Below are positions 52,135 to 61,202 of a DNA stretch of 64,000 nucleotides, piece after piece. The notes beneath the pieces were generated by a model that was not told where the DNA came from, searched no databases, and saw only the letters and a program-made list of their open reading frames with translations. The first letter of the stretch is position 1. Every line of letters starts with the position of its first letter. Source of the stretch: Gammaproteobacteria bacterium (lineage in GTDB: Bacteria > Pseudomonadota > Gammaproteobacteria > Legionellales > Legionellaceae); contig JASBUZ010000030.1 of NCBI GenBank assembly GCA_030147635.1, positions 35,693-99,692 on the forward strand. Direction: 5' to 3'. A program made the position numbers and the translations under genes.

Positions 52135-53172
52135 CTACTTCCCTCCCTCTTTTTTAACAGCTCGCTCTAAAAGACTAGGTATCTCTTCAAGTGATACACT
52201 CTTTTCAACTGCTCCCTGCTTTCTCGCTGCATCAGGCATCCCACTCACAATACTTGACTCGCTCGTTTCTGCAAACGTAAAACAGCCTGCATCTTTCATT
52301 GCGCGAAGTCCTAGTGCACCATCTCGCCCCATCCCCGTTAAAATCCCTCCTACAGAAGTACCTGGATACGTCATGGCAAGTGAGTGAAAAAATTTATCAA
52401 CTGCAGGTGTAAATAGATCGTCTGACTGCCCATCTGTGAGTGCTACCATGGGATAACCAACGTCTCGAATCAATAAATGATAATCATCAGGTGCAAAATA
52501 TACGCATCCTGGTAACAGCCTTTCTCCATGCTCGGCAATACGAACTTCTAACTTTGATACACGTTTTAACCACTTCACAAGCCCAGTCAGAAATCCTTTG
52601 GAAATATGTAGTACCACCACAATCGGGACTGAAAACGAAGCATCCAGGGAAGAAAGGATATGTACTAAAGCTTGTGGTCCCCCTGTAGAAAGCCCTAAAC
52701 CAATCAGTTTAATGGCTGAACGCTGTGCTTTCTCAAGCGTGACTGTTCTCCTTCGAATCACACGCACCTCAGATAATGCACGCGCTGTACTTAGTAACTG
52801 TTTTCTTTTAGCTTCAAAGTCGTTTTCATTCAAATCAAAAAACTTAGGTAGCGCTTCCAGGGCTCCCGCTGAAAGTGCTTGTACAGCAGAGTCTACTTCT
52901 TCTTCGTGGATGAGTGAGCTTAAAATGATAATAGGCGTTGGGCACTCAGCCATAATGCGTCTAGTGGCTTCATAACCATTAACCTTTGGCATCATAATAT
53001 CCATCGTCACTAAGTTAGGCTTTAGGTCTCTTGTCATCTGAATCGCTTCTTCCCCATTCCTTGCAAACCCAACCACTTCAAAATCTAACTCTCTAGAAAA
53101 AATAGAATTCAACAACGTGTAAATCAGTTGCGAGTCATCTGCTATTAGCACTCTTATTTTTTTGCCCATCAT
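52135..53172 (-). CDS. cheB: Chemotaxis methylesterase CheB
   Basis: A 345-aa protein-glutamate methylesterase and glutamine deamidase. The N-terminal receiver has Asp12-Asp13 and phosphoacceptor Asp58 (VTMDIMMPKVNG). The C-terminal catalytic domain has LGLSTGGPQAL (catalytic Ser), VVLHISKGF (His) and GMGRDGALG (Asp). It demethylates the receptor encoded upstream and provides adaptation, as WspF does in the Wsp system. Its ATG overlaps the cheA stop (ATGA). Confidence 0.96.
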   Translation of the reverse strand: MMGKKIRVLIADDSQLIYTLLNSIFSRELDFEVVGFARNGEEAIQMTRDLKPNLVTMDIMMPKVNGYEATRRIMAECPTPIIILSSLIHEEEVDSAVQALSAGALEALPKFFDLNENDFEAKRKQLLSTARALSEVRVIRRRTVTLEKAQRSAIKLIGLGLSTGGPQALVHILSSLDASFSVPIVVVLHISKGFLTGLVKWLKRVSKLEVRIAEHGERLLPGCVYFAPDDYHLLIRDVGYPMVALTDGQSDDLFTPAVDKFFHSLAMTYPGTSVGGILTGMGRDGALGLRAMKDAGCFTFAETSESSIVSGMPDAARKQGAVEKSVSLEEIPSLLERAVKKEGGK

Positions 53173-55226
53173 AACAGAGACTCCACCATATCAATCAGTT
53201 TTCTCGTATCAAACTCCCTTTTCACAAGATATGCGCTTGCTCCAAGTGCCATCCCCTGCTTTTTATCTTCCTCCGTTTCACACGCAGAAACAATCACAAC
53301 TGGTAAATGCGCTAACTTCTCATCCCCTTTAATATTTTCTGTCAGCTGAAAACCATTCATCAAAGGCATTTCAATATCTGTAATCACGCAGTCTACTGAT
53401 TTATTTTGCAAAAGATCCCAGGCTTTTTCACCATTTTCAGCCCCTAAAGTTTCATAACCTGCTGCATGTAGTGCATTAATAGCCAATGTTCTTGTGGTCA
53501 ATGCATCATCTACCACCAAAACACGTAGCACTTGTTTTACCTCTTGCTCTTGCTCTTGCTCTTGCTCTTGCTCTGTAAAGGGTAGCTCACGATTTTCTAG
53601 AGAAAGAGTAAAGCCCGCACCGGAGTTCGCTTTCTCCAAAATATGCTCAACATCAATCGCAAGCACCAACTCACCCGTCTCAGTCAATGTCGCACCACTT
53701 AAGTATTTGAGCTGATCAAACGGTTTGGGTAAAGGCTTCAAAACACAATCATGCTCTTCAACAATTTCATCAATCAAAACAATCAAGGGGCTGTGCCCAC
53801 TTCCAAGTAAAATTCCGGTATACGTTTTTTTAGCATCTAAAACACCTGTACTAAGCCCTAAAATATCACTCAAACTAGCAACCGCTATCGGCTCATCATG
53901 AATCACTACTGCCCAGCGATTATCAATACGCTCTAGTTGCGTGCTCTTAATCTCGTATAAGGCATCTAGCGATACAGTCGGTAACATAAATTGGGAATCG
54001 CTCACTCTAACAAAAAGCCCTCGTGAACTCGCAAGCGCCAAAGGCAAAGTCACACTAAAAGTACACCCCTCTCCATCAGTACTTTCCACTCGAATCGTCC
54101 CTTTCACACGTTTAATATCACTTAAAACAGCGTCCATCCCAACGCCACGGCCAGACAATTCAGAGACACTCCCTGCTGTAGATAGTCCCGAATGAAAAAT
54201 AAGCTCCAATACTTCAGCACGTTTAAGCTGACTCAGTTCTTTTTCTGTATACAGCTCTTTTTCTAATGCTTTTGCCTTAATTTTTTCAATATCAATCCCT
54301 TGCCCATCATCAGAAACAACCAGCCGTATTTGGTTCGCTTCATTAGAAGCCCCAATAGAAATCGTTGCTGTCTCAGGCTTGCCTTGCTCTTTTCGAGTTG
54401 ACTTTTCTTCCACACCATGAGCAATTGCGTTTCTAATTAAATGCTGCAAAGGAGACTTTAAAGCGTCTAGCACAGACTTATCAATTTCCACAGCCCCCCC
54501 ATGAACCACAAGCTTCACGGATTTACCCAACTCTTCTGACACCTCCCGAACGACTCTTTCTAAAGGGGAGAACACATGACTCATCGGCAAGAGGCGCATT
54601 CGTCGTCCTTCTTGCTGAAGCGTAAACAAATTTCTTGAAAATTCTCCGGCTAGCCTTTCAGCATCATCAAACAATTGAGTCAGGCCTTTTCGTACATGAT
54701 CAAGGCCTTGTGCATCATGCACCATAGCCTTATCAAGCTTGCCAATAATGGCATTAATTTGCTTATTCCAGTTCGATAAACGCAGCTGAAACATAATCAA
54801 CTCATTGAGCTTTGCATTAATACGATCGACCCGTCGTAAGGGGACACGTAGCATCTCATCTAAGCTGAACTCCGACGCGGAAAACCTCTTCTCAGCGGCT
54901 TCAAGTGCTTGTACCATTTGGTCTGCGAGGATTAGACAGTCATTGATTTGTTTTTTGGTAGGTCGTTTTTTAGTTTCTCTAAAGTAGGTGAACTGATCTT
55001 CCAAGTGATGTGCAATCGATGAAATATCATCTACAGACACACTCTTAGCTGCCCCTTTTAGATTATGAGACGTCCGAAACAAAACTTCCAAAAGCTCTTC
55101 TGCTTTTTTAAATGTTTTTGCCTTCTCAAGCTCAATCAGGGTATCAACCATCACTTGATACTGCTCGGTCAACTCTCCTTTGAACGTTTCAAATAACAGA
55201 CGATAAAGTTTCGGATCAACGGCCAT
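53169..55226 (-). CDS. cheA: Hybrid chemotaxis kinase CheA-REC
   Basis: A 685-aa histidine kinase. N-terminal HPt with phospho-His54 (TSHNLKGAAKS). No P2 CheY-binding domain is obvious. The P3-P4 kinase core shows LIRNAIAHGVE (N box), DDGQGIDIEKIK (G1) and GRGVGMDAVLSDI (G2). A CheW-like P5 domain follows, then an unusual (Glu-Gln)5 linker at about 551-561. The C-terminal receiver (567-685) has phosphoacceptor Asp617 (ITDIEMPLMNG). The layout equals WspE. The ATG at 55226 follows GGGGAG, five bases after the receptor stop. Overlaps cheB. Confidence 0.95.
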   Translation of the reverse strand: MAVDPKLYRLLFETFKGELTEQYQVMVDTLIELEKAKTFKKAEELLEVLFRTSHNLKGAAKSVSVDDISSIAHHLEDQFTYFRETKKRPTKKQINDCLILADQMVQALEAAEKRFSASEFSLDEMLRVPLRRVDRINAKLNELIMFQLRLSNWNKQINAIIGKLDKAMVHDAQGLDHVRKGLTQLFDDAERLAGEFSRNLFTLQQEGRRMRLLPMSHVFSPLERVVREVSEELGKSVKLVVHGGAVEIDKSVLDALKSPLQHLIRNAIAHGVEEKSTRKEQGKPETATISIGASNEANQIRLVVSDDGQGIDIEKIKAKALEKELYTEKELSQLKRAEVLELIFHSGLSTAGSVSELSGRGVGMDAVLSDIKRVKGTIRVESTDGEGCTFSVTLPLALASSRGLFVRVSDSQFMLPTVSLDALYEIKSTQLERIDNRWAVVIHDEPIAVASLSDILGLSTGVLDAKKTYTGILLGSGHSPLIVLIDEIVEEHDCVLKPLPKPFDQLKYLSGATLTETGELVLAIDVEHILEKANSGAGFTLSLENRELPFTEQEQEQEQEQEVKQVLRVLVVDDALTTRTLAINALHAAGYETLGAENGEKAWDLLQNKSVDCVITDIEMPLMNGFQLTENIKGDEKLAHLPVVIVSACETEEDKKQGMALGASAYLVKREFDTRKLIDMVESLL
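53541..53570. repeat. Hexanucleotide tandem repeat inside cheA
   Basis: Five perfect copies of CTCTTG (plus strand), followed by CTCT. In cheA this codes for alternating Glu and Gln in the linker between the CheW-like domain and the receiver. Gain or loss of six bases keeps the frame and changes the linker by two residues per unit. Confidence 0.95.
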
Positions 55227-55230
55227 ACCA

Positions 55231-57093
55231 TTACTCCCCTTTATCTTCTTTTTTCACTTTATACTTACCAGCACTTTCTTTCAGTTTATCCGCCACTTGC
55301 TTGAGCGCAATAACCGCTTGTTTCGTTTCTTCGGTGGTATCACTAAACTGTGCTACTGCTTTGTCAATTTCTCGGATACTCGTCACCACTTGCTCAATCC
55401 CAACTGACTCTTCTCGAACCGCTGCCACAATTTGCTGGGATGCCATCGAGCTTTCTTGAATCACCTCTCCAAGAGAGCTGATAATGCCACCAGCTGTTTC
55501 TGCTTGCTCCACATTTAAATCTACACTTTTGGTCCCATCTTCAGTCACCATCACGGCACGCTCTGCAGTTTTCCGAATATCTTGCAAAATGCTTTGTACA
55601 TTCTCGGTCGCAGTTTGTGAACGCTCAGCCAAGTCTTTTACCTCATCAGCCACAACAGCAAAGCCTTTCCCAGACTCACCGGCTTTTGCCGCTTCAATCG
55701 ATGCGTTCAAAGCAAGCATTTTAGATTGCTTTGCAATATCCGAAACCGCCTCCGTAATTTCCCCAACTTGTTGAGTCTTATCACTTAATCCTAAAATGGT
55801 ATCTGCAATTTCTTTCATTTTGGTCTGCAAGTCGTTCATAGAATCAAGTACGTCCACAATCACTTTCTTACCTCGCTCCCCCTCTTTTAAGGTTTTTTCT
55901 GCCGACTCACCCAACGTACTTGCTTTTTCCAGCGTTTGTTGTGAGGTTTGAGTAATCTCTTCTACAATACTCCCAATTTCTGTCACAGCGGTCGCTTGCT
56001 CTGCGGCACTACTTGCCTGGGCTGCAGAACTCTCATTTAGTTTATCCGTACTGGATGAAATATTCTGACTCACCGAAATAATATCGGTTGCAATACCAGC
56101 GATGTTTTGTTTCATCTCATCCAAGTGTTTACCGAGCACTGCTAAGTCATCCTCCCCTTCAACCTGCAGTGAATGGGTTAAATCTCCTGATGCAACTTGA
56201 GCAATAAAAGATACGTATTGCTTAATTCTTGTTTGCAACTCTTCGACCAGGTGAGCAATTTTCTCTTCTGCCTGTTTTTTTCCACTAATATCAGTTGCAA
56301 ACTTAACAATTTTGTAAGGCTTACCATTCAAATCTAAAATTGGGTTATAAGACGCTTGAATCCACACTTCTTTCCCGCCTTTACCAAAACGCTTAAACTC
56401 AGCTGCTTCAAACTCTCCTCGATTTAATTTTTCCCAAAATACTTTATATTCAGAACTATTGGCATACGACTCTTCAACAAACATGCGGTGGTGCTTGCCT
56501 TTAATCTCTGATAATTCATATCCCATCACCCGCAAAAAGTTTTCATTAGCCGTTAAAATCGTACCGTCCATGTTGAATTCAATCACCGCCTGCGATTTAT
56601 TGATGGCAGCCAATTGACTTTCAAAGTTTGCATCTTTAATTTTACGCTCTGTCACATCAGCCGCGAACTTCACCACTTTATAGGGCTTACCACTGACATC
56701 TAAAACCGGATTGTAAGACGCTTGAATCCACACTTCTTTCCCGCCTTTACCAAAACGCTTAAACTCAGCTGTTTCAAACTCTCCTCGATTTAACTTGTCC
56801 CAAAATGCTTTATATTCGGCGCTATTTCCATATGACTTTTCAACAAACATGCGATGGTGCTTGCCTTGAATCTCTGACAGCTCATACCCCATCAGTTTCA
56901 AAAAGTTTTCATTGGCATCCAAAATAATGCCGGCCATATCAAACTCAATTACTGCTTGAGAGCGATTCATGGCATTTAATTTCTCTTCTAGTTCCAGTAA
57001 GTATGTTTTTTGGCTTTGTTTACCTTGAAATAAATTCGCTAAAAACCCACCCTTCTTGCCATTTGCTTCTGTCGGCACTCTACTTGAATCCAT
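55231..57093 (-). CDS. Soluble methyl-accepting chemoreceptor with tandem PAS domains (BdlA-like)
   Basis: A 620-aa cytosolic receptor with no transmembrane helix. Two near-identical PAS domains with PAC motifs cover about 40-150 and 163-275 (GYELSEIQGKHHRMF and GYELSEIKGKHHRMF; EFKRFGKGGKEVWIQASYNP in both). A HAMP-like segment follows (about 285-345, ASGDLTHSLQVEGEDD). The signalling domain has the conserved tip AKQSKMLALNASIEAAKAGE. The arrangement resembles Pseudomonas BdlA, which controls biofilm dispersion. It differs from membrane-bound WspA although the rest of the operon is Wsp-like. ATG 57093 has AGGGG seven bases upstream and is preferred to 57099. Confidence 0.93.
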   Translation of the reverse strand: MDSSRVPTEANGKKGGFLANLFQGKQSQKTYLLELEEKLNAMNRSQAVIEFDMAGIILDANENFLKLMGYELSEIQGKHHRMFVEKSYGNSAEYKAFWDKLNRGEFETAEFKRFGKGGKEVWIQASYNPVLDVSGKPYKVVKFAADVTERKIKDANFESQLAAINKSQAVIEFNMDGTILTANENFLRVMGYELSEIKGKHHRMFVEESYANSSEYKVFWEKLNRGEFEAAEFKRFGKGGKEVWIQASYNPILDLNGKPYKIVKFATDISGKKQAEEKIAHLVEELQTRIKQYVSFIAQVASGDLTHSLQVEGEDDLAVLGKHLDEMKQNIAGIATDIISVSQNISSSTDKLNESSAAQASSAAEQATAVTEIGSIVEEITQTSQQTLEKASTLGESAEKTLKEGERGKKVIVDVLDSMNDLQTKMKEIADTILGLSDKTQQVGEITEAVSDIAKQSKMLALNASIEAAKAGESGKGFAVVADEVKDLAERSQTATENVQSILQDIRKTAERAVMVTEDGTKSVDLNVEQAETAGGIISSLGEVIQESSMASQQIVAAVREESVGIEQVVTSIREIDKAVAQFSDTTEETKQAVIALKQVADKLKESAGKYKVKKEDKGE

Positions 57094-57110
57094 GACCATA
57101 CCCCTGTTCT

Positions 57111-57650
57111 TTATTCGCCCAAAGAAAGTTGATTGATATAACTAAATACAGCCTTATCATCAATTACCGAAATATCAGACTGACAAACGCCTAAAATGTA
57201 ATGATTTTTTTCCGTTTTACCTGATAGCTTTATCAGGCCTTTTGTCACATCTAAATACTGATGTCCCAATACACGACGCACAGCCAATGCATAGCGGTAA
57301 GACCCTTCTCGCACCAAAACCACATATTCAGGGTGCATTTTATCTGTACTAAATTCAAATAGTATTTCTGTATCAATCACGGGCCAAACTTGCGTATTGT
57401 AATAGGTGATGCCTAAAAATAAATTGGACACGCTGGGAATTTCTGTCAAACGCTGCAATGGTATTACGCGCTCCACATGCTGATAAGATAAGGCGTACTT
57501 CTCATCTTTCCCAGCGCCTAAATAAAAAATAAGAAAAGAGTTTCCAGCTTCCTGACTGTGACGCTCCTCATCCAATACTTTTGCAAGCTCTTTTGCTCGT
57601 GCATCAAAAATACGTTGTTGCGCTTCATTGTTTAGTGTTTTCTCTGTCAT
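57111..57650 (-). CDS. cheW: CheW-like coupling protein 2
   Basis: A 179-aa CheW-domain protein that links receptor and CheA. The N-terminal 35 residues are helical, and the CheW fold starts near FLIFYLGAGKDEKYALSYQHVERV (positions 39-62). It retains the P-V-I-D strand (TQVWPVIDTEILF) and the C-terminal GVCQSDISVIDD. The extra N-terminal helix recalls WspB/WspD-type CheW. Overlaps cheR by four bases (ATGA). Confidence 0.88.
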   Translation of the reverse strand: MTEKTLNNEAQQRIFDARAKELAKVLDEERHSQEAGNSFLIFYLGAGKDEKYALSYQHVERVIPLQRLTEIPSVSNLFLGITYYNTQVWPVIDTEILFEFSTDKMHPEYVVLVREGSYRYALAVRRVLGHQYLDVTKGLIKLSGKTEKNHYILGVCQSDISVIDDKAVFSYINQLSLGE

Positions 57651-59026
57651 TTTGAGCGCTCCTGATAGTAACCCACTTCATCACTAACCGCTTCAGCAAA
57701 CTCCCGCATTGTACTCTCGCTTCCTAAAACTCGCTTATCACCGTCTTCAGCCTCGGCATACTGTTTGGCAAGTGTTAAGTGCTCAAGCCCAAGCTCCTTT
57801 TCTTGTTCTCCTAAGTACAACATTGCAAGATAATAGTGTGCTTCAGGAAACATCTGCTTCATCTTAATCGCACAACTTAAATATTCCTGCGCCTTCTTCT
57901 TATCTTCCTGCATCCAAACCAAAGCCAGCAGGACACAAGTCATGGGGTCCCTTGCATCCACTTGGATAGCTTTTTCAAGCACTTCTTTAGCCGTATCAAT
58001 ATCCCCAAGCCCAATCAAAGCTTCCCCTTTATACCTGTATAGTATAGGCTTTGGATTAAATAATGTGAGCTCTTTATCCACTAAAGTGACGATATTCATA
58101 AATTGTTTTTTACGTAGCATCTCATCCACACTTTTGTGCCACTGCAGCACTTTTGCTTGTTTGTCTAGATAAGATGAAGCAAATGAAGGCTTCTCTGTAC
58201 GAACAAGGCGCTCATCTTCAATCTTCTGTTTGGTCAAATAGGTCACACCGTCTTTGAAATTAATCACAAACTGTCTTTGATGGTACCTCACAAAATCTGA
58301 GCTCCCCAAAAATAAAATACCATCCTTTGTCAGTGCTTGCTTGAAGTTTTCGAGTGCTTTATCAATCGATTTTTCATCAAAATAAATAAATACATTACGA
58401 CAAAAAATCAAATCAACATAGGCTGAAAATTTAGGTGGTTTAAGTAAATTACCATAAGAGAAATGAGCCATCCGTCGAATTGGTTCTATGAGTTGATACA
58501 TACTTCCTTGATGCTCAAAGTATTTTCCTTTTGTCTCTTGCCCTGTAGCACGAAGTGCCATTTGGGAGTACGACCCAGATTCGGCTTTCGCTAAAGCATC
58601 CTTACAAATATCTGTGCCTAACAAATTAATTTGCCAATCTTTAAGATCTGGAATCAACTCAAACAATAAAATTGCAATAGAATATAGCTCTTCTCCACTA
58701 GCACATCCGGCACTCCAAATCGTGAGACTCTTAGAACGCTTTTTTTGCTCTATTAAGTGCGGAAGAAATAAGTTTTTGAGGGCTGAAAACAAGGATGCAT
58801 CACGGAAAAAATAGCTCTCTTGAATCGTGATCAAATCCACCAGATCTTCCTGCGTTTTTTTATCCTCTTCTCGTAGTAGCTCTAAAAAATCATGCTCTGA
58901 GAGTTGCTGCTTCTCTAAATATCTTCCCAGTACTAAAGCAATCTTTTCTTGCTGTGATTCCAGCAAAACCAGCCCAAAATGCCTATAGGCCCACTTTTCT
59001 ATATTTTGTATAAGATAATTACTCAT
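57647..59026 (-). CDS. cheR: CheR methyltransferase with C-terminal TPRs (WspC-like)
   Basis: A 459-aa receptor methyltransferase. After the N-terminal alpha domain, the SAM-binding motif is IWSAGCASGEELYSIAILL, and DLIFCRNVFIYFD is the second catalytic motif. The C-terminal third (about 290-440) contains TPR units (RYKGEALIGLGDIDTAKEVL and EAHYYLAMLYLGEQEKELGL). CheR-TPR fusions are typical of Wsp and other alternative-function chemosensory systems and tether the enzyme to receptors without a pentapeptide tail. ATG 59026 with GAGGG six bases upstream replaces the longer frame from 59059. It overlaps cheW-1 by eight bases. Confidence 0.92.
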   Translation of the reverse strand: MSNYLIQNIEKWAYRHFGLVLLESQQEKIALVLGRYLEKQQLSEHDFLELLREEDKKTQEDLVDLITIQESYFFRDASLFSALKNLFLPHLIEQKKRSKSLTIWSAGCASGEELYSIAILLFELIPDLKDWQINLLGTDICKDALAKAESGSYSQMALRATGQETKGKYFEHQGSMYQLIEPIRRMAHFSYGNLLKPPKFSAYVDLIFCRNVFIYFDEKSIDKALENFKQALTKDGILFLGSSDFVRYHQRQFVINFKDGVTYLTKQKIEDERLVRTEKPSFASSYLDKQAKVLQWHKSVDEMLRKKQFMNIVTLVDKELTLFNPKPILYRYKGEALIGLGDIDTAKEVLEKAIQVDARDPMTCVLLALVWMQEDKKKAQEYLSCAIKMKQMFPEAHYYLAMLYLGEQEKELGLEHLTLAKQYAEAEDGDKRVLGSESTMREFAEAVSDEVGYYQERSK

Positions 59027-59474
59027 CAACAACCCTCGTGAGATAAGCTTTCGGATCAATCAGTGCGTCTAATGCAATGACCCACATTGATTCTGCTTCG
59101 GATTCATATGTACCCTGAACATAAGCAGGAAGCTGAGAAAGCGCTAGTTTCTGTAACTCATCTGCTTCTAAAGACATCACTTCTTCTACGTCAGAAACCA
59201 AAAGGCCCACTAAGCCTTTTTCAAGTTCACATAGCACCAGTGGCGTATCCACGCTCAGCTGCACAAGCTCAGTGCCAATATAACTACCTAAGTTATACAC
59301 CGGCACACTGACACCATGGTAATTTAAAACGCCCGAAAACCCTTTTGCTTCATTGGGGACTTCATGCAAAGCGGGCAAACGTAAGACAGTTTTGACTTGA
59401 GCAAGAGGAAGTAAGATACTTTGCCCATTCATTTTGAGCTTCAAATACTGACAAAAAATCTTACTTTTTGGCAT
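59019..59474 (-). CDS. CheW-like coupling protein 1
   Basis: A 151-aa single CheW domain and the first gene of the chemosensory operon. FCQYLKLKMNGQSILLPLAQVKTV (positions 8-31) opens the fold; VLNYHGVSVPVYNLGSYIG and GLVGLLVSDVEEVMSL are standard strands. GAGG lies five bases before ATG. A TATACT on the minus strand (59505-59510) is a candidate -10 for the whole operon, without a clear -35. Confidence 0.9.
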   Translation of the reverse strand: MPKSKIFCQYLKLKMNGQSILLPLAQVKTVLRLPALHEVPNEAKGFSGVLNYHGVSVPVYNLGSYIGTELVQLSVDTPLVLCELEKGLVGLLVSDVEEVMSLEADELQKLALSQLPAYVQGTYESEAESMWVIALDALIDPKAYLTRVVDE

Positions 59475-59532
59475 ATCAGCCTCAAAAAAGAACCTTTTGA
59501 AATCAGTATAGACAAAAATAAAGGGGATGGAA

Positions 59533-60318
59533 TTACTGTCTTTCTTTAAGCACTTTCAGAATAAGTCTTGCAGTTTCTTTAGGGTGTTCAAATGGAAACA
59601 TATGGGTTCCAGACGTCTTAACCGACTGAATGCCATAACGCTTTAGCATATGCCGCCTATCAGCTGCACAAATGACATCACTCTCTGAGCCATAAATTAA
59701 AGTAGTTGGCACTTCCAGCTGAGTGGCATATCTAGAAACGCTATGTGGTAAGGTTATATAAATTTGATACTCGACTGCTACATTGAAACGGAGCGCATAA
59801 CCTGTTTCATCATGCCTCATGCCATAGTCAATATAGTCATTCAGGCATGCTTCATCGAACTGCATGAAAAGCTCACGGCGCTTCAGATAAGAGAGAGCTT
59901 GCTCTCGCGTTTTCCAATGCGTACGCCGAGCTTTAGTACGAAACGCTGGGGTCACACGCTCAATCAAACCTAATTGTTTAGAGAGCCAAACTCCGTGAGC
60001 ACGCATGCGACTCAGTAATGGTGAGTCCAAAAGGACCACAGCTTGAAACAGTGCTGGCTTTTTTAAGGCAGCAAGTACCGTTAAAACACCACCAAGCGAG
60101 TGCCCCACCCCAATCACCGGCACATCAGACTGCCTCTCAATACTGTGTATTAACTCATCCACTAAATGATGCCAATTATCCTTCACGGGAAAGTCATCGG
60201 CGTGGCCGATTCTATCTATGTAGCAACAATCAAAATCAGCTTCAAGCGGTATCAGCATTTGACGATAACAAGGAGATGGAAAACCATTGCCATGCGCGAA
60301 ATGTAACTTGGGTTTCAT
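59533..60318 (-). CDS. Alpha/beta hydrolase
   Basis: A 261-aa esterase/lipase-like hydrolase. The oxyanion-hole strand is HFAHGNGFPSPCY, the nucleophile elbow GVGHSLGG (Ser), with a late Asp in YGSESDVI and catalytic His in SGTHMFPFEHP. The substrate is unknown; N-terminal HGNGFP is common in MhpC-like bacterial hydrolases. Third gene of a coupled trio with the chloride channel and the DUF1189-like gene (ATGA overlap at 60315-60318). Confidence 0.85.
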   Translation of the reverse strand: MKPKLHFAHGNGFPSPCYRQMLIPLEADFDCCYIDRIGHADDFPVKDNWHHLVDELIHSIERQSDVPVIGVGHSLGGVLTVLAALKKPALFQAVVLLDSPLLSRMRAHGVWLSKQLGLIERVTPAFRTKARRTHWKTREQALSYLKRRELFMQFDEACLNDYIDYGMRHDETGYALRFNVAVEYQIYITLPHSVSRYATQLEVPTTLIYGSESDVICAADRRHMLKRYGIQSVKTSGTHMFPFEHPKETARLILKVLKERQ

Positions 60319-61202
60319 TGCAGTGCTAACACCTTATTCTCTCGACGATATGCCAACACTCCAAAGCTAAAGTATGCCGTCAATAAAACAATGTATAACA
60401 ACCCGGTACCGGGATACACAAGATTTAAGGCGAGCAACCCGAAATAAATAAATGTTTGCGGTGTGGCTGCAACCATTGTAAGTCGAGCAGATTCTTTGAA
60501 TGTTAAAACCACTTTAAAAACATATTTCGCAATAAACTGTCCGAACAGGGCAATGGCAAGCAAAACAGTAGCATAAACGCCAAAATAAAACATTCCAAAA
60601 ATAGGATAAAGAAGAAGCGTGAGCACTTTTTGAATTTGAGGGAAGTGTGCTTCTTCCAACCAATCTTCAGCGATAAAACTAAAGCTTTCCTGCTTATCAA
60701 AGACCCAAACCTTTTCTTTGTTATTTGACGCAGGTGAAACTTTGAATAGCTCAAACTCAGGAAAATAGAGATGAAGTGCATGCTTGGTTACCAGTGTAGT
60801 GACCTTAGGATACATCCCCTGGGGCAAGTGATTGAATTCCCCTGTAGTATCAATAATTGCAACCACCTCATTGTGATTATTTCTTACAAAATAAGGCATT
60901 GGGTGATGAAAGTGCACTGTTCCATGACGCACGACAAAGGGTGGCAATTTTTTAGCAGGCTCAAGTAGGGTTTCTTCTGAAAACCTCTGATACTCGTTCA
61001 TCATGCTGACCGCATAAGGCAAGGTCACGACCGACAGCATAAATAATATGTAACATAAGCCTAAGCCACGCCAGCGCTTAATCACATCAACATACAAACG
61101 ACCAGAAAAAAAAGACAAATAAAGTGCATGCCAAAAACGATAGTGTGCTGTTCTGGTTTTTTTCCATTTTGTTTTTTTATCAAAGCCAAGCTGTTTCATC
61201 AC
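60315..61202 (-). CDS. DUF1189-like membrane protein
   Basis: A 295-aa inner-membrane protein. It has a basic cytosolic N-terminus, one helix (about 46-65), an extracytoplasmic domain (about 70-190) with FVVRHGTVHFHHPMPYFV, then three or four C-terminal helices (about 195-285). The pattern SFFSGRLYVDVIKRW ... PPFVVRHG ... FGQFIAKYV matches the DUF1189 family, whose role is unknown. Overlaps ClcA and the hydrolase gene by four bases each (ATGA), so they are co-translated. Confidence 0.75.
   Translation of the reverse strand: MMKQLGFDKKTKWKKTRTAHYRFWHALYLSFFSGRLYVDVIKRWRGLGLCYILFMLSVVTLPYAVSMMNEYQRFSEETLLEPAKKLPPFVVRHGTVHFHHPMPYFVRNNHNEVVAIIDTTGEFNHLPQGMYPKVTTLVTKHALHLYFPEFELFKVSPASNNKEKVWVFDKQESFSFIAEDWLEEAHFPQIQKVLTLLLYPIFGMFYFGVYATVLLAIALFGQFIAKYVFKVVLTFKESARLTMVAATPQTFIYFGLLALNLVYPGTGLLYIVLLTAYFSFGVLAYRRENKVLALQ

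Noticed and set aside
53541-53570. Repeat as a phase-variation on/off switch
   Set aside because: Six-base unit never shifts the frame, so it can change linker length but not switch cheA off.
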